A stretch of DNA of 64,000 nt, from assembly GCA_028023455.1 (NCBI GenBank), contig JAQFVV010000183.1:806001-870000 (forward strand). The letters are read 5' to 3'. The stretch is from Epiperipatus broadwayi (lineage: Eukaryota; Onychophora; Udeonychophora; Euonychophora; Peripatidae). The translations under genes and the position numbers were made by a program. Position 1 is the stretch's first letter. Each line of letters starts with the position of its first letter. The notes under the pieces are model-generated. The model was not told the origin of the DNA. It was given only the letters and a program-made list of their open reading frames with translations, and made no database searches. Below, one piece after another: positions 1-14,400 of this stretch.

Positions 1-290
1 AGTGAGTAACCTTGGATCTGAGAGCACTGCACCTAGATCTTAAGATGTAATGCAACCCTCCAGCAGCCACCTTTTATCTCTACTTAACTACAAAATTGAG
101 AATAAAATTTGAAAACAATATTTTCAATCCAAGATAATTAGCTGATATAGTTATATAGATCTGAACTCAGTTCACTACCCATACATTTTGGTGTGTTTGG
201 CACTACTGTATGGAATGTTTTGTCTGTTTTAATAACAGTTATGATCAAGCATAAGAATTGGTGATCATGTGATGTTTAGTGGTTTAATAA
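1..290 (+). repeat. HH-B family fragments (decayed)
   Basis: Bases 1-40 resemble the central segment of the HH-B element described at 3154-3537 (the 'gatctgagagcactgc' motif). Bases 165-287 match its right part: the 'ggcactactgtatgga' block, then the asymmetric tail ending 'gtgatgtttagtggtttaa'. The middle is diverged, and the hammerhead core cannot be seen. The copy is probably cut by the window edge. Confidence 0.6.
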
Positions 291-1140
291 ATAAACATAT
301 AGATATCCTCATATTGTTTTTGGCTATAAAAATGTAAATAAACAAACAATATGTATACAATCCCTATTTTGTCTGTTGTCTGAATAAATGTTTGTGTGCA
401 ATATTGTCAATTGGTTGCTTTAACAAATTACAAAAACTATAAATTTTACAGTGTCAAAAAAAACAATAAATAACTATACCTAACTAAACTGTAATTTATA
501 TTACGAGCATTTTATGCAAAGAAAATAATTCCACCCTTTATATTTAATAATCCATAAATTTTTATTGAGAAGCATATTTTATGCAATGGAAGTAATTCTG
601 CCATTAATAAAAAACACTCCAAAAAATCAGTACATGTGCTTTTAACTACAGTACAGAACTGAATAGGTATAGAATTTAACTCATGAAAAATGTGATTACA
701 GTACATAAATTCGTATTTAAAATGTGACATTTAGTGAAAGGGGGAAATAGATACTACAGGGCCATATTTACATTTAGCTTTATTTAGCATATAATTGAAG
801 CCATGTAGTTTGATATTGTGTAGCTCATGCTAATTCAGCTGTTAATTGTTGTCCATAATGCTGTCAAATCACCTATCAAATGCAACAGGCGTTTTAAAAA
901 AATAATTTTAATTTAGAGGCTTAATTTGATTACAAGAATTTTATTCAAAGCAAGTAATTCCACAAAGCAAAAAGAATTGTTAAAGCAACAAATTAAAAAA
1001 AAACTTATAAAACAATGGCCTTTCGGACTCCCTACATTTCTCCCATTTATTTATATAATATTGACATCTTTTGTTTAATTTACATTAAATCTTAAAAAAA
1101 TGTTAAAGCAACTAATTTAAAAAAAGATGGCCTTTACATG
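291..1140. other. AT-rich stretch, no gene seen
   Basis: No convincing coding region. A loose motif of about 30 bp ('attttatgcaaagaaaataattcc' type) recurs near 505, 570 and 940, which suggests an old degenerate repeat. The small frames here have no recognisable protein similarity. Confidence 0.5.
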
Positions 1141-1306
1141 GGCTTAATATATCTGGTATATATTTAAATGCATGTATATTATCTAAATTAAAATTAATTT
1201 AATTAGAAGGGACTTGAATGCAGATTTTAAAGCTCTCTGCAACTATCCACTCTGTCTTATACAACTGATACACATGACCACATACCTGTAAAAAGGTAAA
1301 TGATTT

Positions 1307-1347
1307 CCAATATATGTATTTGTGCTGATCGAGCACTCATCAGTTGG
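1307..1347 (-). ncRNA. hammerhead-like core, HH-A left arm
   Basis: Read on the minus strand: stem I half CCAA, core CUGAUGA, stem II GUGCU with loop CGAUC and AGCAC, then AAA, a short self-complementary stem III segment, AUA, and stem I half UUGG. The only core defect is loss of the G of GAAA, so this copy is predicted inactive. The order matches a type I hammerhead. Confidence 0.5.
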
Positions 1348-1515
1348 TCCAGCTCACAATCTTTCACACATATATACAATCAGTGCTCAGTTTATATTAA
1401 GATAGCACATCTTAAAACTTTAATAAACAAGATTGTCCACTAAAGTTTGAAGATTTGCTGTCTTAATATACACTGAGCACTGATTGCAAATAGGTGCAGA
1501 AGATAGTGATCTGAA

Positions 1516-1557
1516 CTAACTGATGAGTGCTTGTTTAGCCCAAAATACATATATTGG
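1516..1557 (+). ncRNA. decayed hammerhead-like core, HH-A right arm
   Basis: Core CUGAUGA is intact at 1520-1526 and is followed by GUGCU. The 3' side of stem II and the GAAA box are mutated (AGCCCAAAA). Stem I halves are CUAA and UUGG. This is the mirror partner of 1307-1347. Confidence 0.4.
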
Positions 1558-1670
1558 AGATTATTTATCTTTTTCACATGTATGTGATTATGTGTATCAG
1601 TTGTATAAGATAGTGTGGGTAGTTGTAAAGAGCTTGAAAGTCTGATTCCAAGTCCCTTCTAATTACATAT

Positions 1671-1904
1671 ATAATGAATAGAAATGAGACAAGATAAACT
1701 TTAATCTTAGATGTTATCAAGAAATTATAAATTACTACTAATTAACAATTCCTGTGATCAAGCTTGGTTTCAGGAATTGTTAATTAGTACTAATCTTGGT
1801 CTCAGAAATTATTAATTAGTAGTAATTGATAATTTTTTGGTAACACAAAAGGTTAAAGTTTATTGCTATTTAATAAAAATTGTCTCCTCATTTCTATTCA
1901 TTAT
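1671..1904. repeat. foldback element with nested inverted repeats
   Basis: 1671-1688 and 1887-1904 are perfect 18-bp inverted repeats. Inside, the 'attactactaattaacaattcctg' region recurs in both orientations around 1730-1835. No coding capacity and no clear hammerhead core. It lies directly beside the HH-A foldback, separated by 6 bp. Confidence 0.6.
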
Positions 1905-2302
1905 TATAATAACAATCCATAGAAACATTTAATTCAACATGTACAACTCTTTGGAACAACTGCTTGTAATGCTGCTGTGCTGACCATTCGACCACCAATG
2001 TCTGACAAGAAGCTGATCTTTTATATTTTGTTGATATTTTCTTACTTCTTTTTAATTTAAAGCTTCCTCCAAACAAATAGTGAGGTTTGCTTATATTTAT
2101 ACTATAGAATCTATCAATTAGGGTGAATAATGGCAAAAGCCTTGAGAGTAAATTTAAAATTTTACTCAAATTAACATCATCATTATTTATTGGTTATTAT
2201 ATGTTTAAGTATTAAGTAAATATCAATACCATTTAGAAGTTTAATTCTTTATATTAGCATTGAAGATATTTGTTTTGCTAAAGATTTGTTGAAACAAAAT
2301 AT
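1905..2302. other. no gene seen
   Basis: AT-rich sequence. The minus-strand frame at 1894-2169 starts inside the preceding foldback repeat and has no recognisable motif. Confidence 0.5.
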
Positions 2303-2315
2303 AAATGGGAGAATT

Positions 2316-2572
2316 AAAACCATCAAACATCATATGATCACCATTCTTTAGTCTTACACAATCTACTGGAGGGTGGCATTAGATCCTAAGATCCAGGTGC
2401 AGTGCTCTCAGATCAAAAGTTTCACTGATGAAAGCCACAAACTAGAAACAAGTCTGAGGATATTGGATGAGTAGGCATTAGTTAGGGATTTTATGCACAA
2501 ACCTTATTGAATTCATTGATTACTCTGGTTTGCGCTGAGTGGTGCTACTGTATGGAGAGTTTTGCTTCTGTG
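2316..2572 (-). mobile_element. HH-B hammerhead element, flanked by 13-bp duplication
   Basis: The asymmetric HH-B tail is at the left (reverse complement of 'gatgtttgatggttt') and the 'ggagagttttgc' end is at the right, so the element is in minus orientation. Direct repeats AAATGGGAGAATT (2303-2315) and AAATGGGAAAATT (2573-2585) flank it, 12 of 13 identical, and look like a target-site duplication. A hammerhead-like core lies inside at 2420-2459. At 257 bp it is shorter than the other copies and has lost part of one arm. Confidence 0.7.
2420..2459 (+). ncRNA. hammerhead-like core in HH-B copy
   Basis: Stem I half UUUCA, core CUGAUGA (2425-2431), decayed stem II, GAAA, short stem III ACAAGU, cleavage triplet GUC, then UGAGG closing stem I. 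Stem II base pairs are partly lost (AAGC against ACUA), so activity is doubtful. Confidence 0.5.
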
Positions 2573-2585
2573 AAATGGGAAAATT

Positions 2586-3139
2586 GTCAGTCAAAATGTA
2601 AAGATTAGTGCTATATTAAATATAAATTTGCTTAGTATATGTTAAATAGTACTTGAATAATGCACATTTTACATATAAGTCTGAGTCTTTTCAGTTATAG
2701 AGAGCTCCAAGATTTTAAAGTTTTATTTTGATTCAAAATCCTACACATTTAAATGTATACTGGGCTCTGAAAAGTACATGTACAATCCTGGATAAAAGAT
2801 AAAACAGATTTCAAATAGATTTTCCAGTATTTCTACAAAAAAGACACTTAAGGAAAAGATTAAATTAAGCAGACTAGTCAAATGTTGTTAGTAAGAGTCT
2901 GTTTTTTCATTTTTTTTTTATTGGTTATAAACTTCTAGATGGTCATTTACATAACTAGAAAATTAAAAATACTTCTAAATTTGTTTACAATTTGAAAAAC
3001 ATATTATTTTGGTATTAACATCTCAATTCGTGAATGCAACAGAGACAGACTATTACTTCACAAGAACACTGATGGTAAACAAAATGTAAATTTTGAAAAC
3101 TTCATAAACAGATATTTCTGCACCTTTAAGTGACACAGG
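2586..3139. other. no gene seen
   Basis: AT-rich sequence without coding signal or clear repeats. Confidence 0.5.
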
Positions 3140-3266
3140 ATAATCAATTTTAGTAAACAGGCAAAAACTCTCCATATAGTAGTGCCACCTTGTGCTAACC
3201 AGAGCAATCAATGGATGCCAGAAGGCTGGTGCATAAAATCCCTATCTAGTACCTACTCATCCAATA

Positions 3267-3308
3267 TCCTCAAACTAGTTTCTGGCTTGTGGCCTTCATC
3301 AGTGAGGA
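3267..3308 (-). ncRNA. hammerhead ribozyme candidate, HH-B left arm
   Basis: Read on the minus strand: UCCUCA, CUGAUGA, a hairpin with GGC and GCC around CACAA, GAAA, the self-complementary segment ACUAGU, U, then UGAGGA. UCCUCA and UGAGGA pair perfectly (6 bp stem I). All conserved core bases of a hammerhead (CUGANGA, GAAA, NUH) are present, with cleavage expected after GUU. Weak points are an A-A mismatch at the base of stem II and a stem III with no room for a loop, which might need pairing between two molecules. Confidence 0.7.
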
Positions 3309-3330
3309 GCAGTGCTCTCAGATCCAAGGC

Positions 3331-3372
3331 TTCTCACTGATGAAGGCCACAAGCCAGAAACTAGTTTGGGGA
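3331..3372 (+). ncRNA. hammerhead ribozyme candidate, HH-B right arm
   Basis: UUCUCA, CUGAUGA (3337-3343), GGC-CACAA-GCC hairpin, GAAA (3357-3360), ACUAGU, U, UGGGGA. Stem I pairs over 6 bp with two G-U pairs. It is the mirror image of 3267-3308, separated by 22 bp. Confidence 0.7.
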
Positions 3373-3551
3373 TATTGGATGAGTAGGCACTAGATAGGGA
3401 TTTTATGCACAAGCCTTCTAATATACATTGATTACTCTGGTTATCACAAGGTGGCACTACTATATGGAGAGTTTTTGCCTGTTTACTAACAGTTATGTGC
3501 TAGCATGAGATGGTTATTATGTGATGTTAGTGGTTTAATAATTAATTTTAG

Positions 3552-5273
3552 GAATAAATATTAAACAAATGGTCTGAAAATTCGATCATTAGTCTCTTGA
3601 ACATAAATATTTTGGATTTTCTTCCATAAGTTAATAGAAATACATTGTCAACAGCTCATTTCCTGAAATAAAAAAGAGGTTATTGTAGCACTGATGAATG
3701 GTATGTGATATTTCTCAGAGAAAAAGACACAATCACATATCCCACTCATACATGAGAAATCACACAAGTGTTGATTGACCATGGTTATAATACGTAGGGG
3801 AAAAATCACAGTAAACATCAAAGATTGTAAAAGAGGATTTTTTCCAAGTGTCATAAGAGTAACATTTGCAATCTATTTATTAAGATGCTCAAGATGTACT
3901 CCGGCTTGCATATATAATGTCTGATATATTTCAGGACCTTTTAAAACTAAATGTTTATCATTATAGGTAAGAAATTCAATGCAAAAACTTTATTGTATGT
4001 CCTAATTTAGTAACGAAATAAAATACATTATAAAACAAAGTGTAGTACCAATGATGAAAAGAATATAAAGTTGTAAATCCACAGATACTAAGAAAATTTG
4101 AATGAACCATATACCTTAAAACATTTTAGATAAACTTTATATGGAAGAGATCCAAGAATTAGAAAATGCTATTATAAAGTTATTCACCTAATTGATGATT
4201 AATATGAAAGGGCTTTCATTTGATTAACGGATTAATTTTATGGGAAGTTATATGTCTTCAATTTCTGGTGATAATTAATGTCTTAATGTAATTGATATGA
4301 AATTAATTGGTTATTGCGTAACCTCTGATTTTGTTAACTGGTCTCCATTGAGGTTGATATGTAAAGGTCTTTTTTTTTGTAAATGATTCTTATAGTTTGT
4401 AAATAAATTTTCCTTTTGAAAGATAAAATACATTATTTTTAGTTTTTAAATTTGCATTCCTTTATTATAACAGCTGTTTTAGCTATTATTAGATGAATAA
4501 GAAATCAAATTCTTAATTAGAAAGTTTTATACTAATTTTTAAAAACATGTCTTATTATTTATACATAAAAAATTATTTCAATGAATTTCTGTTGATGTCA
4601 TATGCTAAAAAGGTTAATGTTATAAGATAAATTGTTCTAAATATTTGATAGTTATGGTCATAAAATATAAAACTAAAAATACTAATTGCGATTTTTTAAA
4701 AGTACGAATAAAATAAATTCGAAAAGAAATATGTCAAAAATTGTTTAGTTTTTATTATTTTTTAATTATAACGTTAATATTTGCAATTTAATATATGTTT
4801 TACATACGTCCAATACATTAGACATATTCAAACAAAACTGGAGTTTTTCAGATAAAATATAACTATATCAATATTAACTATAGTAAAATATTTTTTTACT
4901 CTAGTGCCACCTACAATAAGCTTGAATAATCCATGATTGCTAGATGGTATAGCATTTAAATTTCCTAGAACTAATCATGGATTACTTTGGCTTATTATAA
5001 AGAACATACAAAATTAAGAATTAAGTGATTTATTAAAATTGAATTAAAAAATATATAAAATCGGAAGTATAATATGCTGCAAATTTGCAAAACAGCCTAT
5101 TGTCCTCACAACTCAACAAATTATTTAAAGATTTAAGTTAGAAATAAGTGAGAGACTGTGGTTGGTTTTAAAAATGAAACACATCATACACATATGAATG
5201 AGTTAATTTTTGACTTTTGAAAAATTTGGTTTTTTGCTAATACATGATATAAAAAGCTAAAAAAGCAATTTAA
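3552..5273. other. AT-rich, one short inverted repeat, no gene
   Basis: No coding signal. 4916-4938 and 4973-4995 form an imperfect inverted repeat ('ataagcttgaataatccatgatt' type) inside a short MITE-like patch whose left end ('agtgccacc') recalls HH-B. Confidence 0.5.
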
Positions 5274-5551
<278 letters not shown>

Positions 5552-6127
5552 CAATTCAATTCATTTATTTAAGTGCTAAACAACAGCATAAAGCCAATTA
5601 CAGTTTGCACATACAATAAAAGTGAAAATAAAACATGTAGCAAAAAATGAAAATATAAATGTATACATAATAAAGTAAAATTTAAAAAACAAAATCAAAC
5701 ATAACATTTCAGTTTAATAAGATTACAAAATTTCTTATAATCAATGCCACACAGATTAAGATTACTCCCAATCTGATTATATAAAGAGGGTAACCTAAAT
5801 AAAAAAGAAAATTTAAGAATATTAGAATGACATGTTTGAATCTGATATGCACAAGTAGACCTAGTATCATAACTCAAAGACCTAATTGAGATAGTTGAAA
5901 CTATATCTGATAAAATAACTTGTTTATTAATAATTTTATAAAAATATTTCAAATCCCTATACTTTCATCTAGATGAAAGATTAATCATTTTACCCTTCCA
6001 AAAAACATATTTGAAAAACTTCTTTGAAATAGACTGCAACAAGTTACATCCTTGCAAAGAACTAGGGTTCCAAATTATTGAACCATATTCAATAATAGGA
6101 AAAACCAATGAAAAAAAACAATTTCTG
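5552..6127 (-). mobile_element. 5'-truncated LINE copy (ATT-tailed family)
   Basis: This 576-bp segment matches the 3' part of the longer copy at 6415-7001 at about 90 percent or more, base for base from the shared 'ttcaattcaattcattt' 3' terminus. The coding remnant corresponds to the end of the reverse-transcriptase ORF plus the 3' UTR. It breaks off at 6127, where (AGT)n begins, as expected for a 5'-truncated target-primed insertion. Confidence 0.8.
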
Positions 6128-6129
6128 TT

Positions 6130-9798
<3,669 letters not shown>

Positions 9799-10525
9799 CA
9801 ATCTTTAAACTATCAACAATCTTAACCTGCAGTCAAGGCAACTTCCTTTAATAATTTGCTTTATTGTCTAACTAATAATAATATTTATCATCATTCTTTA
9901 TTAATTCTATATTTGGTCCAATCAGATCATTCACCAAATATTTTATATGTTTACTTCAGCTTAGTTAAAGAAACTCAACCATCCATTCAGGTAAATTCTA
10001 ATATTAAATGCTGATAACATCAATAGGAGAAACATTAACATTCAGTCAAGAGAAGTAATAAAATAAGCTATTAATGTGAAAGAGTTGTTTTCAGTATATT
10101 CTGCAACTGCAATGGCGATAATTCACACTTGTATTGATAATTTTTAAAATTGTCTGGCAAAGAACCATTAGACATAAATTGAGTCATTGCTTTTTTAACA
10201 AATAGCAACTAGATAGAAGTGAAGGATTCACCAGGACTTATGAAATAGCTGTAAGTTATATGCTATATCCTACTGTACCAAATGGTTTGTAAACCATGCT
10301 CAGAATTGATCTGCTTTAGAGGAATACCTTGCAGTAATAACTCTCAGAATAAACTGAGTTGATAAGTTTCAGTGTACTGATGATGTTTGAAATATAATAT
10401 AATCTTAAAATTTTTGCGTAGATAAAAAGAATGCTGGTTCAGCATAAAATGCATTATGGGCACCATTTGTCTTTTTAGATGTCTTTATTCATGTATCTTA
10501 ATAATCTATGGACAAATGGAAGTTT
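9799..10525. other. no gene seen
   Basis: AT-rich sequence without recognisable coding or structured elements. Confidence 0.5.
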
Positions 10526-11511
<986 letters not shown>

Positions 11512-12150
11512 GTGTATTTGTACTAATGGTTACTTGATTTCCATAAGTTTTTGGATAGCACTAATAGAAAGAGAATAATAGTAATTTTTCTGTCATATGT
11601 AGCAGATAGTAGACAAATTCATACTCTAAATAAGAATTCATGACAACTTAAAATCAACCTTCAGAATATAATAAAAAATTAGAAAGGATTGATTTTTTTC
11701 ATATTTGGAGATTATAGTATATTAGAACAAAGAAGGATCAAAAGAGTGTGTGAATGATATTGAAATAATTAAATCAAGACTATCATATTTTACAATAGAT
11801 ATTAAATGCAATCTATGAATATTTTGAAGCAATTTATACCCTTGGCTGTGTTGAGTGATATCTTTAAAGCTTCTAAATAAGGAAAAACACTTTTTTTCAT
11901 CACTGTAAACAAATTATATTATTATTATTTTTTTATTTGCTCACTAAAAAAAACTACTTTATTTCTATGATCAGTTACATAAAAATTCGCATTGTTTTAA
12001 GTGGCAAAATAATAAGCTTAGCATAACAATTTAATTGAATAGAGTGAGATTTTTTATTGAATCAGAATCAATCAATGAATCTCTTATTCTTGCAATTAAC
12101 ATCATTACCACTAGCCTTCATTTCTCAGTATATATATATATATATATATA

Positions 12151-12199
<49 letters not shown>

Positions 12200-12221
12200 A
12201 CATATATATTTATATATATAT
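11512..12221. other. AT-rich, then (TA)n, no gene
   Basis: 11512-12120 has no coding signal. 12129-12221 is (TA)n with small interruptions and forms the left border of the PLE palindrome. Confidence 0.6.
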
Positions 12222-12284
12222 ATATAAAATCAAAACTACCCCAAATCTAAAATTAAACCAGACCAGAATAAAAATAATATTAAA

Positions 12285-12328
12285 ACACAACCTAAGGTTT
12301 CACTGCTACAAGCAGACTTCTCAAGTGT
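12285..12328 (-). ncRNA. hammerhead-like fold in PLE 3' region (left arm)
   Basis: Mirror copy of the fold at 16444-16487, with the same bases on the minus strand. It lies 40-85 bp beyond the PLE stop codon. Confidence 0.5.
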
Positions 12329-12369
12329 AAAGAAATAAAAAAAAAAAAAAACACAACTTATATATACTA

Positions 12370-14352
12370 TTAAAAACTACCCACAAATCCATTCACTTCC
12401 CATCCACCCTTAATATTAAAAGAACTCTTAAATAAGTTAATTGCTTCAGAATCATAAATTTTCAATAATAAAGACTCTTTAATTCTTCTTTTGATTTCAT
12501 TTCTCTCAAAGAAGACAACCTTAGCTTCATCAAAATCAATAGTGTGGCCTGTATCTTTTTCATGGACATACAAAGCAGAACTAAGATATCTATTTTTAAC
12601 TCTACTTTTATGAACCTTTACTCTTTCATTTAAACTCAAACTACTCTGACCTATGTAAACCTTCTTACAAAATAAACAAGGAATAAAATATACCACACCA
12701 GGAATAGTCTTTCTATCAAAAACTTCCTTTGTATTATTCAATAAATTATTCAATGTAACACCCCTTTTCCAAGCAATTTTCTTATTTCCAAACAATTTAC
12801 TATTTCTACACACAATTTTATAAGAAGACAATTTAAATGGCAAAGAAATAAAATCATATTTTTCTTTAACCTTTACATCCTTACAAATATTACTATTAAA
12901 TAAAATACTTTTAACAAATTTATCAGAGTATCCAACACTTAAATAATCTTTATAAAATTGATATTTCTGAAACAAAGCTACCCCCCTAGAATTATTTAAT
13001 TTAATATTCCTATGACAATAATTCCTTAAAGCAGCTACTTTATGAGATACAGACTGATAGCTATCAGGTTTAATTATAGATCTTAATTCTTTACTTTTAA
13101 CTAAATGACTGCACAATAAACAATTAGTTTCTATATTTCTAATCACCAAAAGATCTAAAAATTTTAACTTACCAAAATCTAACCCCCCTCCTTCTAACAC
13201 AAATTTTATAGAAGGATCAAAACAATTAAACTCATTTACAAATTCCTTCAATTTACCATTCTCAACAACAAATAAACAATCATCAACATATCTGACAAAT
13301 AATTTTACATATAAACAATTCTTTTTAATAATAATTTCCTCTTCCATAAAACTAATATAAACTGAACATACTAAAGGAGAAATAATATAACCTATTATCC
13401 ACCCTTCCTTAATCTTATAAAAATTACCTTTATAAGTAAAATACATAGAATCTTCCAATAACAAAAGCAAATCTTTAATTACCTTAATTTTATTTTTTGA
13501 TAAAGAACTTTTCTTAATCAATACAGACAAAAGAACATCAATACTGCTTAACCTATTAACAGACTGATACATATTTTCAATATCTAAACTTCCAAATACC
13601 CAACTACTTTCCATTTTAAAATTATTAATCTTATCAAAAGCCTCAAAAGAAGAAGAAACTGTGTACTGACCAAAATCAACAAATTGTTTTAAAAAATTAT
13701 TCAAGAATCTAGAAATACCTTCTACAACACTACCTGTAAAATCAAAAATAAATCTTAAAGGAAAACCATCTTTATGAGTTTTAATATTCACAAACATCTT
13801 AGCTGATGTAAAATCATTAGGATAGCATTTTAAATAATCTACTCTATTAAAAATTTTTAAATTAACCATTTTCTTCATAATATCTATCAATTTTCTTTTA
13901 ATCAAATTACCTGGATTTTTATCTAACAACATATATTTACCATTATTTAATTCTCTATCCATTTTCTCTTTGAAATCATCTCCTTTCATAATAACAAACC
14001 TACCAGCTTTGTCTTCACGAGAAATGATTACATCATTAGCAATTAACCTATTTTTAAGATGTTTAATCTCAGCAGGATTAATAACAAATTTTTCTTTCCT
14101 TTTTAAACTTTTATTCAAAATCGATTGAATACCAACTTTCTGCTCATCACTCAAATTACTAGATTCAATAGACGAAATTGTATCAAAAACTATATTTTTT
14201 GAATGAAATGGAACAAAATTTGGGCCTTTACCAAGAATATCTAATTCTCTATCATTTAACTTCAAATCCGTAAGATTAACAACTCTATCCTCAGAAACAT
14301 TATTCTCATAACCTTTATCACTACAATAAACTTTATTAACTTTCCCAAACAA
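12370..14352 (-). CDS. Penelope-like reverse transcriptase with GIY-YIG endonuclease
   Basis: An open frame of about 660 codons for a Penelope-like protein, which reverse-transcribes element RNA and cuts DNA with a GIY-YIG nuclease. The N-terminal part has EDKAGRFVIM (about residues 112-121), FVNIKTHKDGFPLRFIFDF (near 187-205), typical of PLE RT, then SLDIENMYQSV, GWIIGYIISPLVCSVY and the catalytic box RYVDD (354-358), and LKFLDLLVIRN. The nuclease has VVYFIPC..CKKVYIG (553-568) with two cysteines just before YIG, as in PLE nucleases, then LNERVKVHKS and a glutamate in RIKESLL. No ATG starts the frame. It is open to the palindrome centre, with TTG at 14352 the first listed start, so the true N-terminus is missing. 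All visible catalytic residues are kept and no stop interrupts it. Confidence 0.88.
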   Translation of the reverse strand: MFGKVNKVYCSDKGYENNVSEDRVVNLTDLKLNDRELDILGKGPNFVPFHSKNIVFDTISSIESSNLSDEQKVGIQSILNKSLKRKEKFVINPAEIKHLKNRLIANDVIISREDKAGRFVIMKGDDFKEKMDRELNNGKYMLLDKNPGNLIKRKLIDIMKKMVNLKIFNRVDYLKCYPNDFTSAKMFVNIKTHKDGFPLRFIFDFTGSVVEGISRFLNNFLKQFVDFGQYTVSSSFEAFDKINNFKMESSWVFGSLDIENMYQSVNRLSSIDVLLSVLIKKSSLSKNKIKVIKDLLLLLEDSMYFTYKGNFYKIKEGWIIGYIISPLVCSVYISFMEEEIIIKKNCLYVKLFVRYVDDCLFVVENGKLKEFVNEFNCFDPSIKFVLEGGGLDFGKLKFLDLLVIRNIETNCLLCSHLVKSKELRSIIKPDSYQSVSHKVAALRNYCHRNIKLNNSRGVALFQKYQFYKDYLSVGYSDKFVKSILFNSNICKDVKVKEKYDFISLPFKLSSYKIVCRNSKLFGNKKIAWKRGVTLNNLLNNTKEVFDRKTIPGVVYFIPCLFCKKVYIGQSSLSLNERVKVHKSRVKNRYLSSALYVHEKDTGHTIDFDEAKVVFFERNEIKRRIKESLLLKIYDSEAINLFKSSFNIKGGWEVNGFVGSF

Positions 14353-14400
14353 CCACTTTAATTTTCTTTCATATTTATATTGTAAAATTTATATTGTAAA

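Larger units (their letters stand above)
1141..1664. repeat. HH-A foldback element
   Basis: The two ends, 1201-1216 and 1649-1664, are perfect inverted repeats (AATTAGAAGGGACTTG and its complement), and the whole 1201-1664 interval folds back with about 80-90 percent similar arms. Each arm contains a hammerhead-like core: minus strand 1307-1347 and plus strand 1516-1557. The 60 bp before it (1141-1200) matches the leader seen in the tandem HH-A copies at 28129 and 42162, so the element probably starts there. Related copies lie at 24441-24770, 25831-26005, 28129-28655 and 42162-42735. No protein is encoded. Confidence 0.75.
3154..3537 (+). mobile_element. HH-B hammerhead element, complete inverted copy
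   Basis: A 384-bp element with two arms of about 155 bp in inverted orientation (3154-3308 and 3331-3489) around a 22-bp centre, followed by an asymmetric tail of about 48 bp ending 'gttagtggttta'. It is flanked by ATAATCAATTTTAG (3140-3153) and ATAATTAATTTTAG (3538-3551), 13 of 14 identical, read as a target-site duplication. Each arm carries a hammerhead core, placed head-to-head around the centre. No coding capacity. The long duplication and single-sided tail argue against a cut-and-paste MITE and for retrotransposition by another element's machinery. Confidence 0.8.

Noticed and set aside
1201-1664. Cut-and-paste MITE as the origin of HH-A foldbacks
   Set aside because: No short target duplication is visible, and other copies of the same sequence are tandem, not inverted, with ribozyme cores.
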